Shown here: piece after piece, positions 1 through 5,165 of the stretch
Layout: each line of letters opens with the position of its first letter
Position numbering within the stretch: position 1 is the stretch's first letter
Source: Thiotrichaceae bacterium
GTDB lineage: Bacteria; Pseudomonadota; Gammaproteobacteria; Thiotrichales; Thiotrichaceae
DNA length: 6,327 bases
NCBI GenBank assembly: GCA_015494435.1
Contig: WGBH01000073.1
Location: forward strand, 1 to 6,327
Reading direction: 5' to 3'
The notes under the pieces: generated by a model
Told to the model about the DNA's origin: nothing
Database searches by the model: none
Seen by the model: the letters and a program-made list of their open reading frames with translations, nothing else
Program-made: the position numbers and the translations under genes

Positions 1-222
1 CAATTGTATCGTGAAGACGCTATCTACTTAGAGCGTACTGCACCTTGGATTGAACGCGTTGGTTTGCAAAAAGTGAAAGATATATTAGAAGATGAAGAAC
101 AACGTAAAGTTCTTCATGCGCGCTTTTTAGAATCACAAAAATATGCTCAAATTGATCCTTGGAAAGCAGCCGCTGAAGGGGAAAATGCACATGAATTCCA
201 GACTATCAAGGTCACAGAATAA
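1..222 (+). CDS. nirB: Nitrite reductase (NADH) large subunit NirB, C-terminal fragment
   Basis: This is the last 73 codons of a gene that begins before the window; reading frame 1 is open from the first base to the TAA at 220-222. NirB is the large subunit of the cytoplasmic NADH-dependent nitrite reductase. It carries FAD, an iron-sulfur cluster and sirohaem, and reduces nitrite to ammonium. The stretch YLERTAPWIERVGL followed by a charged helix and DPW is the familiar NirB tail after the sirohaem domain; the catalytic and cofactor-binding parts lie outside the window. A TTG near the left edge (base 4) is an internal leucine, not a start, because the frame continues upstream of it. The next gene, nirD, supports the call. 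The tail after DPWKAAAEG appears to be a normal, unbroken C-terminus. Confidence 0.9.
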   Translation, partial: QLYREDAIYLERTAPWIERVGLQKVKDILEDEEQRKVLHARFLESQKYAQIDPWKAAAEGENAHEFQTIKVTE

Positions 223-254
223 GTCGCATTCTATACGCTCTGCTAAGCATGATT

Positions 255-391
255 TGTAGGGTGGATAAGCAATAGCGCATCCACCAAAATCAACATATTA
301 CGGTGGATGCGTTACACTTAGGAACTTCCAAGTAATAAATACACCCGTATTACACAGATTTTTTGCTTGGAAGTTCCTTATCCATCCTACA
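255..391. repeat. Composite palindromic element between nirB and nirD
   Basis: The ends form an imperfect terminal inverted repeat: TGTAGGGTGGATAAG (255-269) against the reverse complement of 377-391, with 14 of 15 bases matching. Inside, CGCATCCACC (276-285) pairs perfectly with GGTGGATGCG (302-311). If bases 321-380 are removed, the two arms become about 30 bp long (255-285 and 302-320 joined to 381-391) around a 16-bp spacer, with only a few mismatches. This points to an older ~77-bp palindromic repeat later interrupted by the insertion listed separately. GGTGGATAAGC/GCGCATCCACC-type palindromes are, from memory, dispersed in many gammaproteobacterial genomes. No protein is encoded here. 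The element sits in what is normally a very short nirB-nirD gap and, when transcribed, would fold into a large RNA hairpin within the operon message. Confidence 0.75.
318..380. mobile_element. 57-bp palindromic mini-element flanked by TTA duplication
   Basis: GGAACTTCCAAG at 321-332 is the exact reverse complement of CTTGGAAGTTCC at 366-377, giving a perfect 12-bp terminal inverted repeat around a 33-bp AT-rich core. The element is flanked by TTA at 318-320 and TTA at 378-380, consistent with a 3-bp target duplication. Excising the element and one TTA restores the outer palindrome, which is the main evidence for a real insertion rather than a chance hairpin. It is far too short to encode a transposase, so if mobile it would be moved by an enzyme encoded elsewhere (a MITE-like arrangement). 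The core contains a short GTAAT/ATTAC inverted repeat (332-336 and 349-353). Confidence 0.55.
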
Positions 392-460
392 GTTTAGATT
401 TTACGAAGGTATTGTTTAAACAAACAAATATTAAATAACCAAACAGATTAGGTAAATCAA

Positions 461-775
461 ATGAATGCTTGGATACAAGTTGCCAAACTAGATGAAATCC
501 CCGCACTCGGTGCAAGAACTATTGAAATCAACAATATCACCATAGCCGTCTTCCGCAATAGCATTAATCAAGTATTTGCACTAAAAGACGAATGCCCACA
601 TAAAAAAGGACCTTTATCACAAGGCATCGTACACGGCACAACCGTCACCTGCCCATTGCATAATTGGAAAATTCAATTAGACAGTGGAGAAGCCGTTGCA
701 CCCGATGAAGGTTGCACCAATGCCTTCGATACCAAGATTGAAGATGGCATGGTTTATATTAAAGCACGCCAATAA
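461..775 (+). CDS. nirD: Nitrite reductase (NADH) small subunit NirD, Rieske type
   Basis: This encodes a 104-residue single-domain Rieske-like protein, the usual NirD length. NirD is the small subunit of the cytoplasmic NADH nitrite reductase and pairs with NirB to make ammonium from nitrite. The Rieske [2Fe-2S] ligand motifs are both visible: CPH (Cys45, His47) and CPLH (Cys64, His67), followed by the typical NWKIQLDSGEA. Many enterobacterial NirD proteins lack these ligands, so this version may carry a real cluster. The ATG at 461 is preceded by only a weak TTAGGT (448-453) ribosome binding site. The gap to nirB is 238 bp and is largely filled by palindromic repeats. The dsrC-like gene begins 39 bp downstream. 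A stand-alone Rieske ferredoxin is the alternative, but the nirB neighbour makes NirD much more likely. Confidence 0.9.
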   Translation: MNAWIQVAKLDEIPALGARTIEINNITIAVFRNSINQVFALKDECPHKKGPLSQGIVHGTTVTCPLHNWKIQLDSGEAVAPDEGCTNAFDTKIEDGMVYIKARQ

Positions 776-814
776 CTTTGAATATACATAACATCCCCCA
801 TTGGAAATAAAAAC

Positions 815-1171
815 ATGAAAGCAAGCAATATGAGAACTCCAATTGATATTCCCGTTGAACGCTGTCCCGACGGTTATTTGAAAAACCCTCAAGAATGGAA
901 CGAAGAATTAGCAAAGCAACTCGCCTCTGAATGGAATGGCTTAATTTTTACTGAAGAACACCTGCCTATTTTACATTTTATCCGCGAACATCACGAAGAA
1001 CACCAAACAACCCCCGATGTTCGTGAAGCAACTAATTATATTGCTAAAACAAAAGGTTTAGATAAAAAAACCGCAAAAAAATATTTATTTAAAATGTTCC
1101 CACATGGCTATATGCAACAAGGTTGTCAATTAGCAGGTATGCGTCGCCCCACAGCATGGTGTGTTGGGTAA
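815..1171 (+). CDS. DsrC/TusE-family sulfur carrier protein
   Basis: This encodes 118 residues of the DsrC/TusE/DsvC family, small cytoplasmic proteins that carry sulfur on C-terminal cysteines. They either serve tRNA 2-thiolation (TusE) or act as substrate and partner of sirohaem sulfite reductase (DsrC). Visible family features are an N-terminal GYLKNPQEWNEELA, a central helix region ending DVREATNYIAK, and a C-terminal arm starting FPHGY. Two cysteines are present, Cys104 and Cys116, so it has the two-cysteine DsrC layout. Their spacing is 11 residues rather than the usual 10, and the protein ends CVG, so the last cysteine is third from the end instead of penultimate. The start at 815 is supported by TTGGAAAT (801-808); an in-frame ATG at 830 is less well placed. 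The gene lies 39 bp after nirD and is probably in the same operon. I leave the symbol open because DsrC and TusE cannot be separated here. Confidence 0.85.
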   Translation: MKASNMRTPIDIPVERCPDGYLKNPQEWNEELAKQLASEWNGLIFTEEHLPILHFIREHHEEHQTTPDVREATNYIAKTKGLDKKTAKKYLFKMFPHGYMQQGCQLAGMRRPTAWCVG

Positions 1172-1175
1172 AATA

Positions 1176-1196
1176 TCTCTTGCTCCCATGCGCCAC
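1176..1196 (+). repeat. Imperfect 21-bp direct repeat, copy 1
   Basis: This sequence, with core TCCCATGC, matches 2097-2117 at 18 of 21 positions in the same orientation. The two copies are 921 bp apart and bracket the HsdS remnant and the Uma2 gene. The core resembles half of the GTTCCCATGCTCC-type dispersed palindromes known from many bacterial genomes, so these may be two degraded copies of such a repeat rather than target duplications. Confidence 0.45.
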
Positions 1197-1203
1197 TTTT
1201 GCT

Positions 1204-1239
1204 GAACGGGTTTTGCAAACCAACCCGTTCATACGTTTT
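1204..1239 (+). terminator. Candidate intrinsic terminator after the nirD-dsrC unit
   Basis: GAACGGGTT (1204-1212) and AACCCGTTC (1222-1230) form a perfect 9-bp GC-containing stem with a 9-base loop. A short TTTT follows at 1236-1239 after a five-base gap. The position, 32 bp past the dsrC-like stop codon, suits an operon terminator. The T tract is short, so termination may be partial, or the hairpin may only stabilise the message 3' end. Confidence 0.5.
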
Positions 1240-1262
1240 ACCTAAACCTAAAAAAGCCCCAC

Positions 1263-1427
1263 TATTTTGTATCATCTAAGAAGAATATTGTTATTGATAC
1301 GAAGTGGGAGCTGGTGAAGTTGAGGGAAGTTGTTGAAACAAACCCATCAAAAAAAGAAATTAGTTCTACCAATAAAAAAACAAAAATTTCATTTATTGAG
1401 GTGTCATCCGTCAGCAATAATGGATAA
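1263..1427 (+). pseudogene. Remnant of a type I restriction specificity subunit (HsdS-like)
   Basis: One frame reads through 1263-1424 to a TAA at 1425-1427. Its key stretches are NIVIDTKWELVKLREVVETN (1284-1343) and KISFIEVSSVSNNG (1383-1424). This is the typical opening of an HsdS target-recognition domain: a WELVKL-like entry, V-E-x-NPSK, then an isF-x-x-x-x-SVS-x-x-G block. The preceding NIVI segment recalls the junction seen in methylase-specificity fusions. Only about 54 codons remain out of the several hundred in a real HsdS. There is no ATG in the frame, no ribosome binding site and no HsdM or HsdR neighbour, so it is a relic. The match breaks off just before the Uma2 gene. The left boundary is uncertain because the frame is open back to 1206. 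The identification rests on motif memory, not on an alignment. Confidence 0.55.
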
Positions 1428-1459
1428 GTATTTATTATGTATTTCTAATGCAAAATATC

Positions 1460-1464
1460 AGGAG
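1460..1464 (+). promoter_or_regulatory. Strong Shine-Dalgarno AGGAG that sets the Uma2 start
   Basis: AGGAG lies six bases before the ATG at 1471. It is the best ribosome binding site in the window and argues against the longer in-frame extension beginning at the TTG at 1330. Confidence 0.75.
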
Positions 1465-1470
1465 TTAAAA

Positions 1471-2061
1471 ATGAGTAATGCACTCTCAAAACAGAACTTT
1501 ATGACCCAAGATGAATACTTAGAAGGTGAGCCACTTGCTGAAGAGAAACATGAGTATATTGATGGTGAAGTCTATGCAATGGCGGGAGCGGGTGATGCTC
1601 ATACTAAAGTAACCTTAAATACTGCCTTACAATTTAAATCACACTTACGTGGCTCAGGTTGTAGTACCTATGTTTCGGATATAAAGGTAGGTATCAATAA
1701 GGGAGAGGCTTATTTCTACCCCGATGTTATGGTGACTTGTAAGCCTTCTGACCAACTTCCTGATTGTAATTATATTAAATACTCGCCAAAAATAATTGTA
1801 GAGGTATTATCACCTTCTACAGAGGCGAAAGATCGTGGGCGTAAATTTATTTTGTATCGCCAAATAATTAGCTTGGAGGAGTATATTCTTATTAATCCTC
1901 AAAAGTATTATTTAGAGCAGTATATCCGCCAAGATGATGATGAGTGGATATTACGTAGCTATACGGGAGAAGAGGCTAAGATACATTTTAAAAGTATTAC
2001 TCTAACGTGCTCGATGCTTGATCTTTATGATGATATTGTCTTTAAAGTAAACGGCTTGTAG
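1471..2061 (+). CDS. Uma2-family (DUF820) PD-(D/E)XK nuclease-like protein
   Basis: This encodes 196 residues, a normal length for the Uma2/DUF820 family, whose fold belongs to the PD-(D/E)XK nuclease superfamily; its cellular role is not established. Recognisable landmarks in order are MTQDEYL (11-17), KHEYIDGEVYAMAG (26-39), YPDVMV with Asp85, IIVEVLSPSTEAKDRGRK (108-125) with Glu111 and Lys125, then the late EEYILINP block (136-143). Asp85, Glu111 and a nearby lysine are the expected metal-binding and catalytic residues, so the protein looks intact. The start at 1471 follows a strong AGGAG. The frame is open back to a TTG at 1330, but that extension has no family similarity and overlaps the HsdS remnant in another frame. 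The gene stands alone, next to a restriction-system relic and between short direct repeats, which suggests an accessory, horizontally acquired gene. Confidence 0.88.
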   Translation: MSNALSKQNFMTQDEYLEGEPLAEEKHEYIDGEVYAMAGAGDAHTKVTLNTALQFKSHLRGSGCSTYVSDIKVGINKGEAYFYPDVMVTCKPSDQLPDCNYIKYSPKIIVEVLSPSTEAKDRGRKFILYRQIISLEEYILINPQKYYLEQYIRQDDDEWILRSYTGEEAKIHFKSITLTCSMLDLYDDIVFKVNGL

Positions 2062-2096
2062 AAAACATTATCAATTCTTACGCTTTAAATTTTTGT

Positions 2097-2117
2097 TCTC
2101 TAGTTCCCATGCTCCAC
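2097..2117 (+). repeat. Imperfect 21-bp direct repeat, copy 2
   Basis: This is the partner of 1176-1196 (18 of 21 bases identical), located 35 bp after the Uma2 stop codon. It is followed by a small palindrome CACAGGCTGTG, so the copy may be the left half of a decayed palindromic repeat of the GTTCCCATGCTCC type. Confidence 0.45.
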
Positions 2118-2152
2118 AGGCTGTGAAAGAAAGCCAAGATAAATTTTACATT

Positions 2153-2182
2153 TTCACTATGAATAAATAATTTATTAGTGAA
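2153..2182. terminator. Hairpin between convergent genes, possible terminator
   Basis: TTCACT (2153-2158) pairs with AGTGAA (2177-2182), and AATAAA (2162-2167) pairs with TTTATT (2171-2176) around a three-base loop, leaving an ATG bulge on one side. It lies between the end of the Uma2 gene and the convergent end of the channel gene, where a bidirectional terminator would be expected. It is AT-rich and has no clear T run on either side, so a terminator function is only tentative. Confidence 0.3.
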
Positions 2183-2253
2183 GCTCTTAAATACTAAAAA
2201 ATCCCAAATATTAGCTTTTCTACTTATATTTTATGTTTTGTCCTGTACAGAGG

Positions 2254-3969
2254 TTAATCTGATGACTTATTCGTCTTTGCTTTTCTTCTTTCTTTTATCC
2301 AACGCCAAATATAACCATCAGGTATATACTCTCCCGTTACAACATAACTTAAAGCATTGATATTATAACTAATATTATTCATATGGCGACGAGCACTTAA
2401 CGTGCCACACATAAGAATTCTATCACCTTGATATAAGATACGGTTTTCCTCGGGTAAAATGACATTTCTTTTACCTCTTTTTAGAAAAAGTGGTACTGCT
2501 GAAATCATTTTTTCACGATTAACTGGGTCTCTTAATAAATCTTCGACAAGAATTTCTTGATCTTTCAACATACGGTATAATGCAGGGGCTTTATTAGGGA
2601 GTATTCTTACCTCCCAAAGTTCTAATGTATCTCGCTCGACAACACCAATCACTCTACTGACTAAGATGCTGGCACGCCTATCGTTAAAACGTGCAATAAT
2701 ACGCAAGAAATCACCCAGCAGTGGGGTGCGAATCAATGCAAATATTTTATTTGAAACAACTCGTCCACGTTGCATTAATAAATCTACATCAGCGGCGCGA
2801 AATACAGGATGGTTATGCTCCTCATTTTGTCTTGCAACACGAAATATATCAGACTTAAGTTCATTTGCCGTCATTAATATGGATAAATTATCAGCATCAT
2901 TTTCTGTACCTGCAATAAGTCCAACCGCTGATTCAATATTTGCCTCTTTTAAAGTATTTGCTTCTGTGGCACGCCCTATCACGGTTCCTAAGGGCATATT
3001 GCGTTTATTTTTATCGGCATCAATAATTTGTAAATCTTCGCCTGCAGCACGAAGATGACGATACAGAGCTTCTCCAAATTTTCCAAAACCACAGATAATC
3101 CACATGCCATGATTGGGGAAAACGGGTTCTTTAATAGGATCTCCTGGAGCGGCTGTCATCCAGTCAAATAAAGTAGACAGGCTAGGAGAGTGTAATGCAA
3201 GAGCTAAATAGGAGGCGAAGATATCAAAAGGATTAATAACCTCATTCGCCCCAAAAGATAAAATATTGGCCTCTGCTTCAGGTGTTTCTGCACGAGAAAT
3301 CAAGCGTACATTAGGATTGAGTAGATGCGCTATAATCGCCACAGTTAGATTAACGGTATCATTATTCGCCAAACTAATAATACCTGTACACCAAGGATGC
3401 TTTATACCTGCACTTTCCAATACTTCTGAATGCGAAGCATCTGCACAGAGCCATAAAGGCTGAACAATGAAATCAGTAATTTCAAGCTCATTAATACGAT
3501 TTTGATCATAATCAATAATAACTGATAAGATACCTTCTTTAGCTAATGAACGCACCAGTTGAGTCCCTGTATCACCATAACCACAAACGAGATAAAAAGG
3601 CTCCCGTATACGAAGGACTGCACGACTAAATGCATTACGTTTTAATTGTTGGCGAAAAGCGGGATCTTGAAATGCCCCTAAAATAGAACCAATGGCATAC
3701 AACCATGCAATCACGGTTGCATAGAGAGAAAGCAGTGTCCAATAGCGTTGTGCAGCAACAAAAGTGTAAGGAATCTCACCAAAACCAATCGTTGTTCCCA
3801 TAAAACTAACAAAATAAAATGCCTCAAAAAAAGACATATAGTGAATTTGTCCTTGATTATCCACTCCAGGAATTAAAACAAACCCTGTCATTGAAATGGC
3901 ATAAACAAGAATTAAAAAAATAAGAGGAGAGCGTAACCGTCGTAAAATAATGTAAATTAGATTAGGCAT
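2254..3969 (-). CDS. Potassium-channel-like protein with two RCK/TrkA-N domains
   Basis: This encodes 571 residues of an inner-membrane ion channel of the two-helix plus RCK type. Transmembrane helix 1 spans about residues 13-34, a pore helix and filter about 46-66, and helix 2 about 76-100. The filter reads TTIGFGE (59-65) in place of the canonical TVGYGD, so potassium selectivity is likely but not certain. The first Rossmann domain starts at about 126 with CGYGDTG (G-x-G-x-x-G at 130-135) and an acidic residue after strand 2 (Asp153), as expected for nucleotide binding. A second starts at about 289 with CGFGKFG (294-299) and Asp317/Asp319. A TrkA-C-like region covers about 430-525. Two fused RCK modules per subunit would form a gating ring within fewer chains. 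The start at 3969 lies 18 bp (3970-3987) after the upstream gene's stop, with no strong ribosome binding site, so translational coupling is possible. I do not assign a symbol. Confidence 0.85.
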   Translation of the reverse strand: MPNLIYIILRRLRSPLIFLILVYAISMTGFVLIPGVDNQGQIHYMSFFEAFYFVSFMGTTIGFGEIPYTFVAAQRYWTLLSLYATVIAWLYAIGSILGAFQDPAFRQQLKRNAFSRAVLRIREPFYLVCGYGDTGTQLVRSLAKEGILSVIIDYDQNRINELEITDFIVQPLWLCADASHSEVLESAGIKHPWCTGIISLANNDTVNLTVAIIAHLLNPNVRLISRAETPEAEANILSFGANEVINPFDIFASYLALALHSPSLSTLFDWMTAAPGDPIKEPVFPNHGMWIICGFGKFGEALYRHLRAAGEDLQIIDADKNKRNMPLGTVIGRATEANTLKEANIESAVGLIAGTENDADNLSILMTANELKSDIFRVARQNEEHNHPVFRAADVDLLMQRGRVVSNKIFALIRTPLLGDFLRIIARFNDRRASILVSRVIGVVERDTLELWEVRILPNKAPALYRMLKDQEILVEDLLRDPVNREKMISAVPLFLKRGKRNVILPEENRILYQGDRILMCGTLSARRHMNNISYNINALSYVVTGEYIPDGYIWRWIKERRKAKTNKSSD

Positions 3970-3987
3970 AGGTATTTGCTATTGAGG

Positions 3988-4371
3988 TTAGCGACGAACT
4001 GTAATTGTTTCTGCCACCAATAAAATAACGGAAGTGAAGTTTGCCACTAAAGCCCCGCCTGAAAGTGAAACAACGCTTGCTAATGACCCACCACTTAAAA
4101 CATCATCAAAGACTTGTTCTACCATACCCCAAACAATCGCAGCGGCAATCAATTGAAGATCAGCAACCAAACTAGTGGCTAAAAATACTGCACCAATATG
4201 AGTGCGATCGCCAAATTTTAAGATCGTTGCGATTAAACTCACCACAATAGCTGCAAATAAGCTATAAGCATTGTGATGTTCTGGAAGATCAAAACTACCA
4301 ACAAAAAAACCAAAATTAAGTGTTAGGGCTAAAACAATAAAAAAAGCAAAAAGGACTTTTTCAGAATTCAT
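3988..4371 (-). CDS. Small four-helix membrane protein, probably DUF6394 family
   Basis: This encodes 127 residues, almost entirely hydrophobic, with about four predicted membrane helices (roughly residues 5-24, 36-53, 59-81 and 97-122). Conserved-looking polar spots between them are DLPEHHN (28-34), KFGDRTHIG (52-60) and VADLQL (69-74). From memory it matches a gammaproteobacterial family of unknown function (DUF6394), which I cannot verify here. It begins at an ATG preceded by GATGGTAAAGT and ends 18 bp before the RCK channel gene on the same strand, so the two are almost certainly co-transcribed. That arrangement suggests an accessory subunit or a related transport role, but no direct functional motif is visible. 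The protein has no signal peptide separate from its first helix. Confidence 0.75.
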   Translation of the reverse strand: MNSEKVLFAFFIVLALTLNFGFFVGSFDLPEHHNAYSLFAAIVVSLIATILKFGDRTHIGAVFLATSLVADLQLIAAAIVWGMVEQVFDDVLSGGSLASVVSLSGGALVANFTSVILLVAETITVRR

Positions 4372-4585
4372 ACTTTACCATCCATCTAAAAACTTCAAAT
4401 AATCAATAGCCCAATTGCATAAGTAGGAGATCATAATAAATCTAACAAAATAAACGAGAAAAATATTAGATTTATTATGTCCTCTTATTTAAATTCAAAA
4501 CTATATCTATTGCGGTTTGAAACTTTTTAATTAAGAAAATTGCTACTATAATAATGTCTAATTATACGTAACAAACTTTAAAAGA
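4372..4585. other. AT-rich intergenic region between dcd and the membrane-protein gene
   Basis: These 214 bp contain no plausible gene. They should hold the promoter of the minus-strand membrane protein-channel unit. A TATAAT hexamer is visible on the minus strand (4561-4566), but it lacks a good -35 partner at 16-18 bp. The main structure is the inverted repeat at 4425-4483. No T-rich GC hairpin suited to ending the dcd message is seen. Confidence 0.5.
4425..4483. repeat. Perfect 14-bp inverted repeat with 20-bp spacer
   Basis: CATAATAAATCTAA (4432-4445) is the exact reverse complement of TTAGATTTATTATG (4466-4479). Beyond it, AGGA (4425-4428) pairs with TCCT (4480-4483), leaving a three-base GAT bulge on the left arm. 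The spacer is 20 bases. Its position, about 54-112 bp upstream of the membrane-protein start codon, would suit an operator or a 5' leader hairpin. The lack of GC content and of a T tract argues against an intrinsic terminator, and a short mobile-repeat remnant is another possibility. Confidence 0.6.
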
Positions 4586-5152
4586 TCACGCTTTAGGCAA
4601 TGTTACTCCTTTTTGTCCTTGATATTTTCCACCCCGATCTTTGTAAGAAGTTTCACAAATTTGATCTGACTCAAAAAACAACATTTGTGCTACCCCCTCA
4701 TTTGCATATATTTTCGCAGGCAATGATGAGGTATTTGAAAATTCCAATGTCACATGCCCTTCCCACTCAGGTTCTAACGGCGTAACATTCACAATAATAC
4801 CGCAACGTGCATAGGTTGATTTACCTAAACAAATTGTTAATACACTGCGTGGAATTTTGAAATATTCCACTGTCCGAGCTAATGCAAAGGAATTAGGAGG
4901 GATAATACAAACATCAGATTTAACATCCACAAAACTATTTTCATCAAAAGCTTTAGGATCAACAATGGCTGAATTGATATTAGTAAAAATTTTAAACTCA
5001 TTAGCACAACGCACATCATAGCCATAGCTTGATGTGCCATAAGAAATAACACGCTGCTGCTCTCTTTCACGCACTTGTTCCGCCTCAAACGGATGGATCA
5101 TTGCGTGCTCTTGTGCCATTTTTTGAATCCAACGATCTGATTTAATACTCAT
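4586..5152 (-). CDS. dcd: dCTP deaminase
   Basis: This encodes 188 residues, the standard size of bacterial dCTP deaminase, the cytoplasmic trimeric enzyme that converts dCTP to dUTP and ammonia as the main route to dUMP and thymidylate. Diagnostic segments are SYGTSSYGYDVR (37-48), the nucleotide-binding GKSTYARCG (110-118), and EPEWEGHVTLEFSN (127-140), whose Glu137 corresponds to the catalytic glutamate in the LEF motif of the E. coli enzyme. NEGVAQMLFF (151-160) and the C-terminal KYQGQKGVTLPKA close over the substrate. The start at 5152 has GAAAGG just upstream. The gene follows the lipoprotein gene by 13 bp and is the last of the pyrE-lipoprotein-dcd unit. A bifunctional dCTP deaminase-dUTPase is less likely given the close resemblance to the proteobacterial form. 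Confidence 0.95.
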   Translation of the reverse strand: MSIKSDRWIQKMAQEHAMIHPFEAEQVREREQQRVISYGTSSYGYDVRCANEFKIFTNINSAIVDPKAFDENSFVDVKSDVCIIPPNSFALARTVEYFKIPRSVLTICLGKSTYARCGIIVNVTPLEPEWEGHVTLEFSNTSSLPAKIYANEGVAQMLFFESDQICETSYKDRGGKYQGQKGVTLPKA

Positions 5153-5165
5153 ACTTTACCTTTCA

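Noticed and set aside
677..892. Minus-strand frame across the end of nirD and the start of the dsrC-like gene.
   Set aside because: It overlaps two clear family members on the opposite strand and shows no recognisable motif.
1330..1470. 47-codon in-frame N-terminal extension of the Uma2 protein starting at TTG.
   Set aside because: The extension is lysine-rich with no family similarity, lacks a ribosome binding site, and a strong AGGAG precedes the ATG at 1471. The same DNA reads as an HsdS remnant in another frame.
2178..2360. 60-residue plus-strand frame with a hydrophobic start and a lipobox-like VLSC.
   Set aside because: It starts at GTG inside a hairpin with no ribosome binding site, and overlaps the last 107 bp of the well-supported channel gene on the other strand. 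Hydrophobic codons are expected by chance in this AT-rich stretch.
2666..3463. Plus-strand frames antisense to the channel gene (2666-3058 and 3266-3463).
   Set aside because: They are mirror frames of the conserved RCK domains, with no ribosome binding sites and no family features.
4561..4566. TATAAT on the minus strand as a promoter -10 box for the membrane protein-channel unit.
   Set aside because: There is no TTGACA-like hexamer at suitable spacing, it would give a ~190-base leader, and TATAAT is common by chance in such AT-rich DNA. It is mentioned only within the intergenic entry.
4600..5088. Frames overlapping dcd on either strand (4600-4785 plus and 4879-5088 minus).
   Set aside because: dcd is unambiguous from its motifs; these are alternative-frame artefacts.
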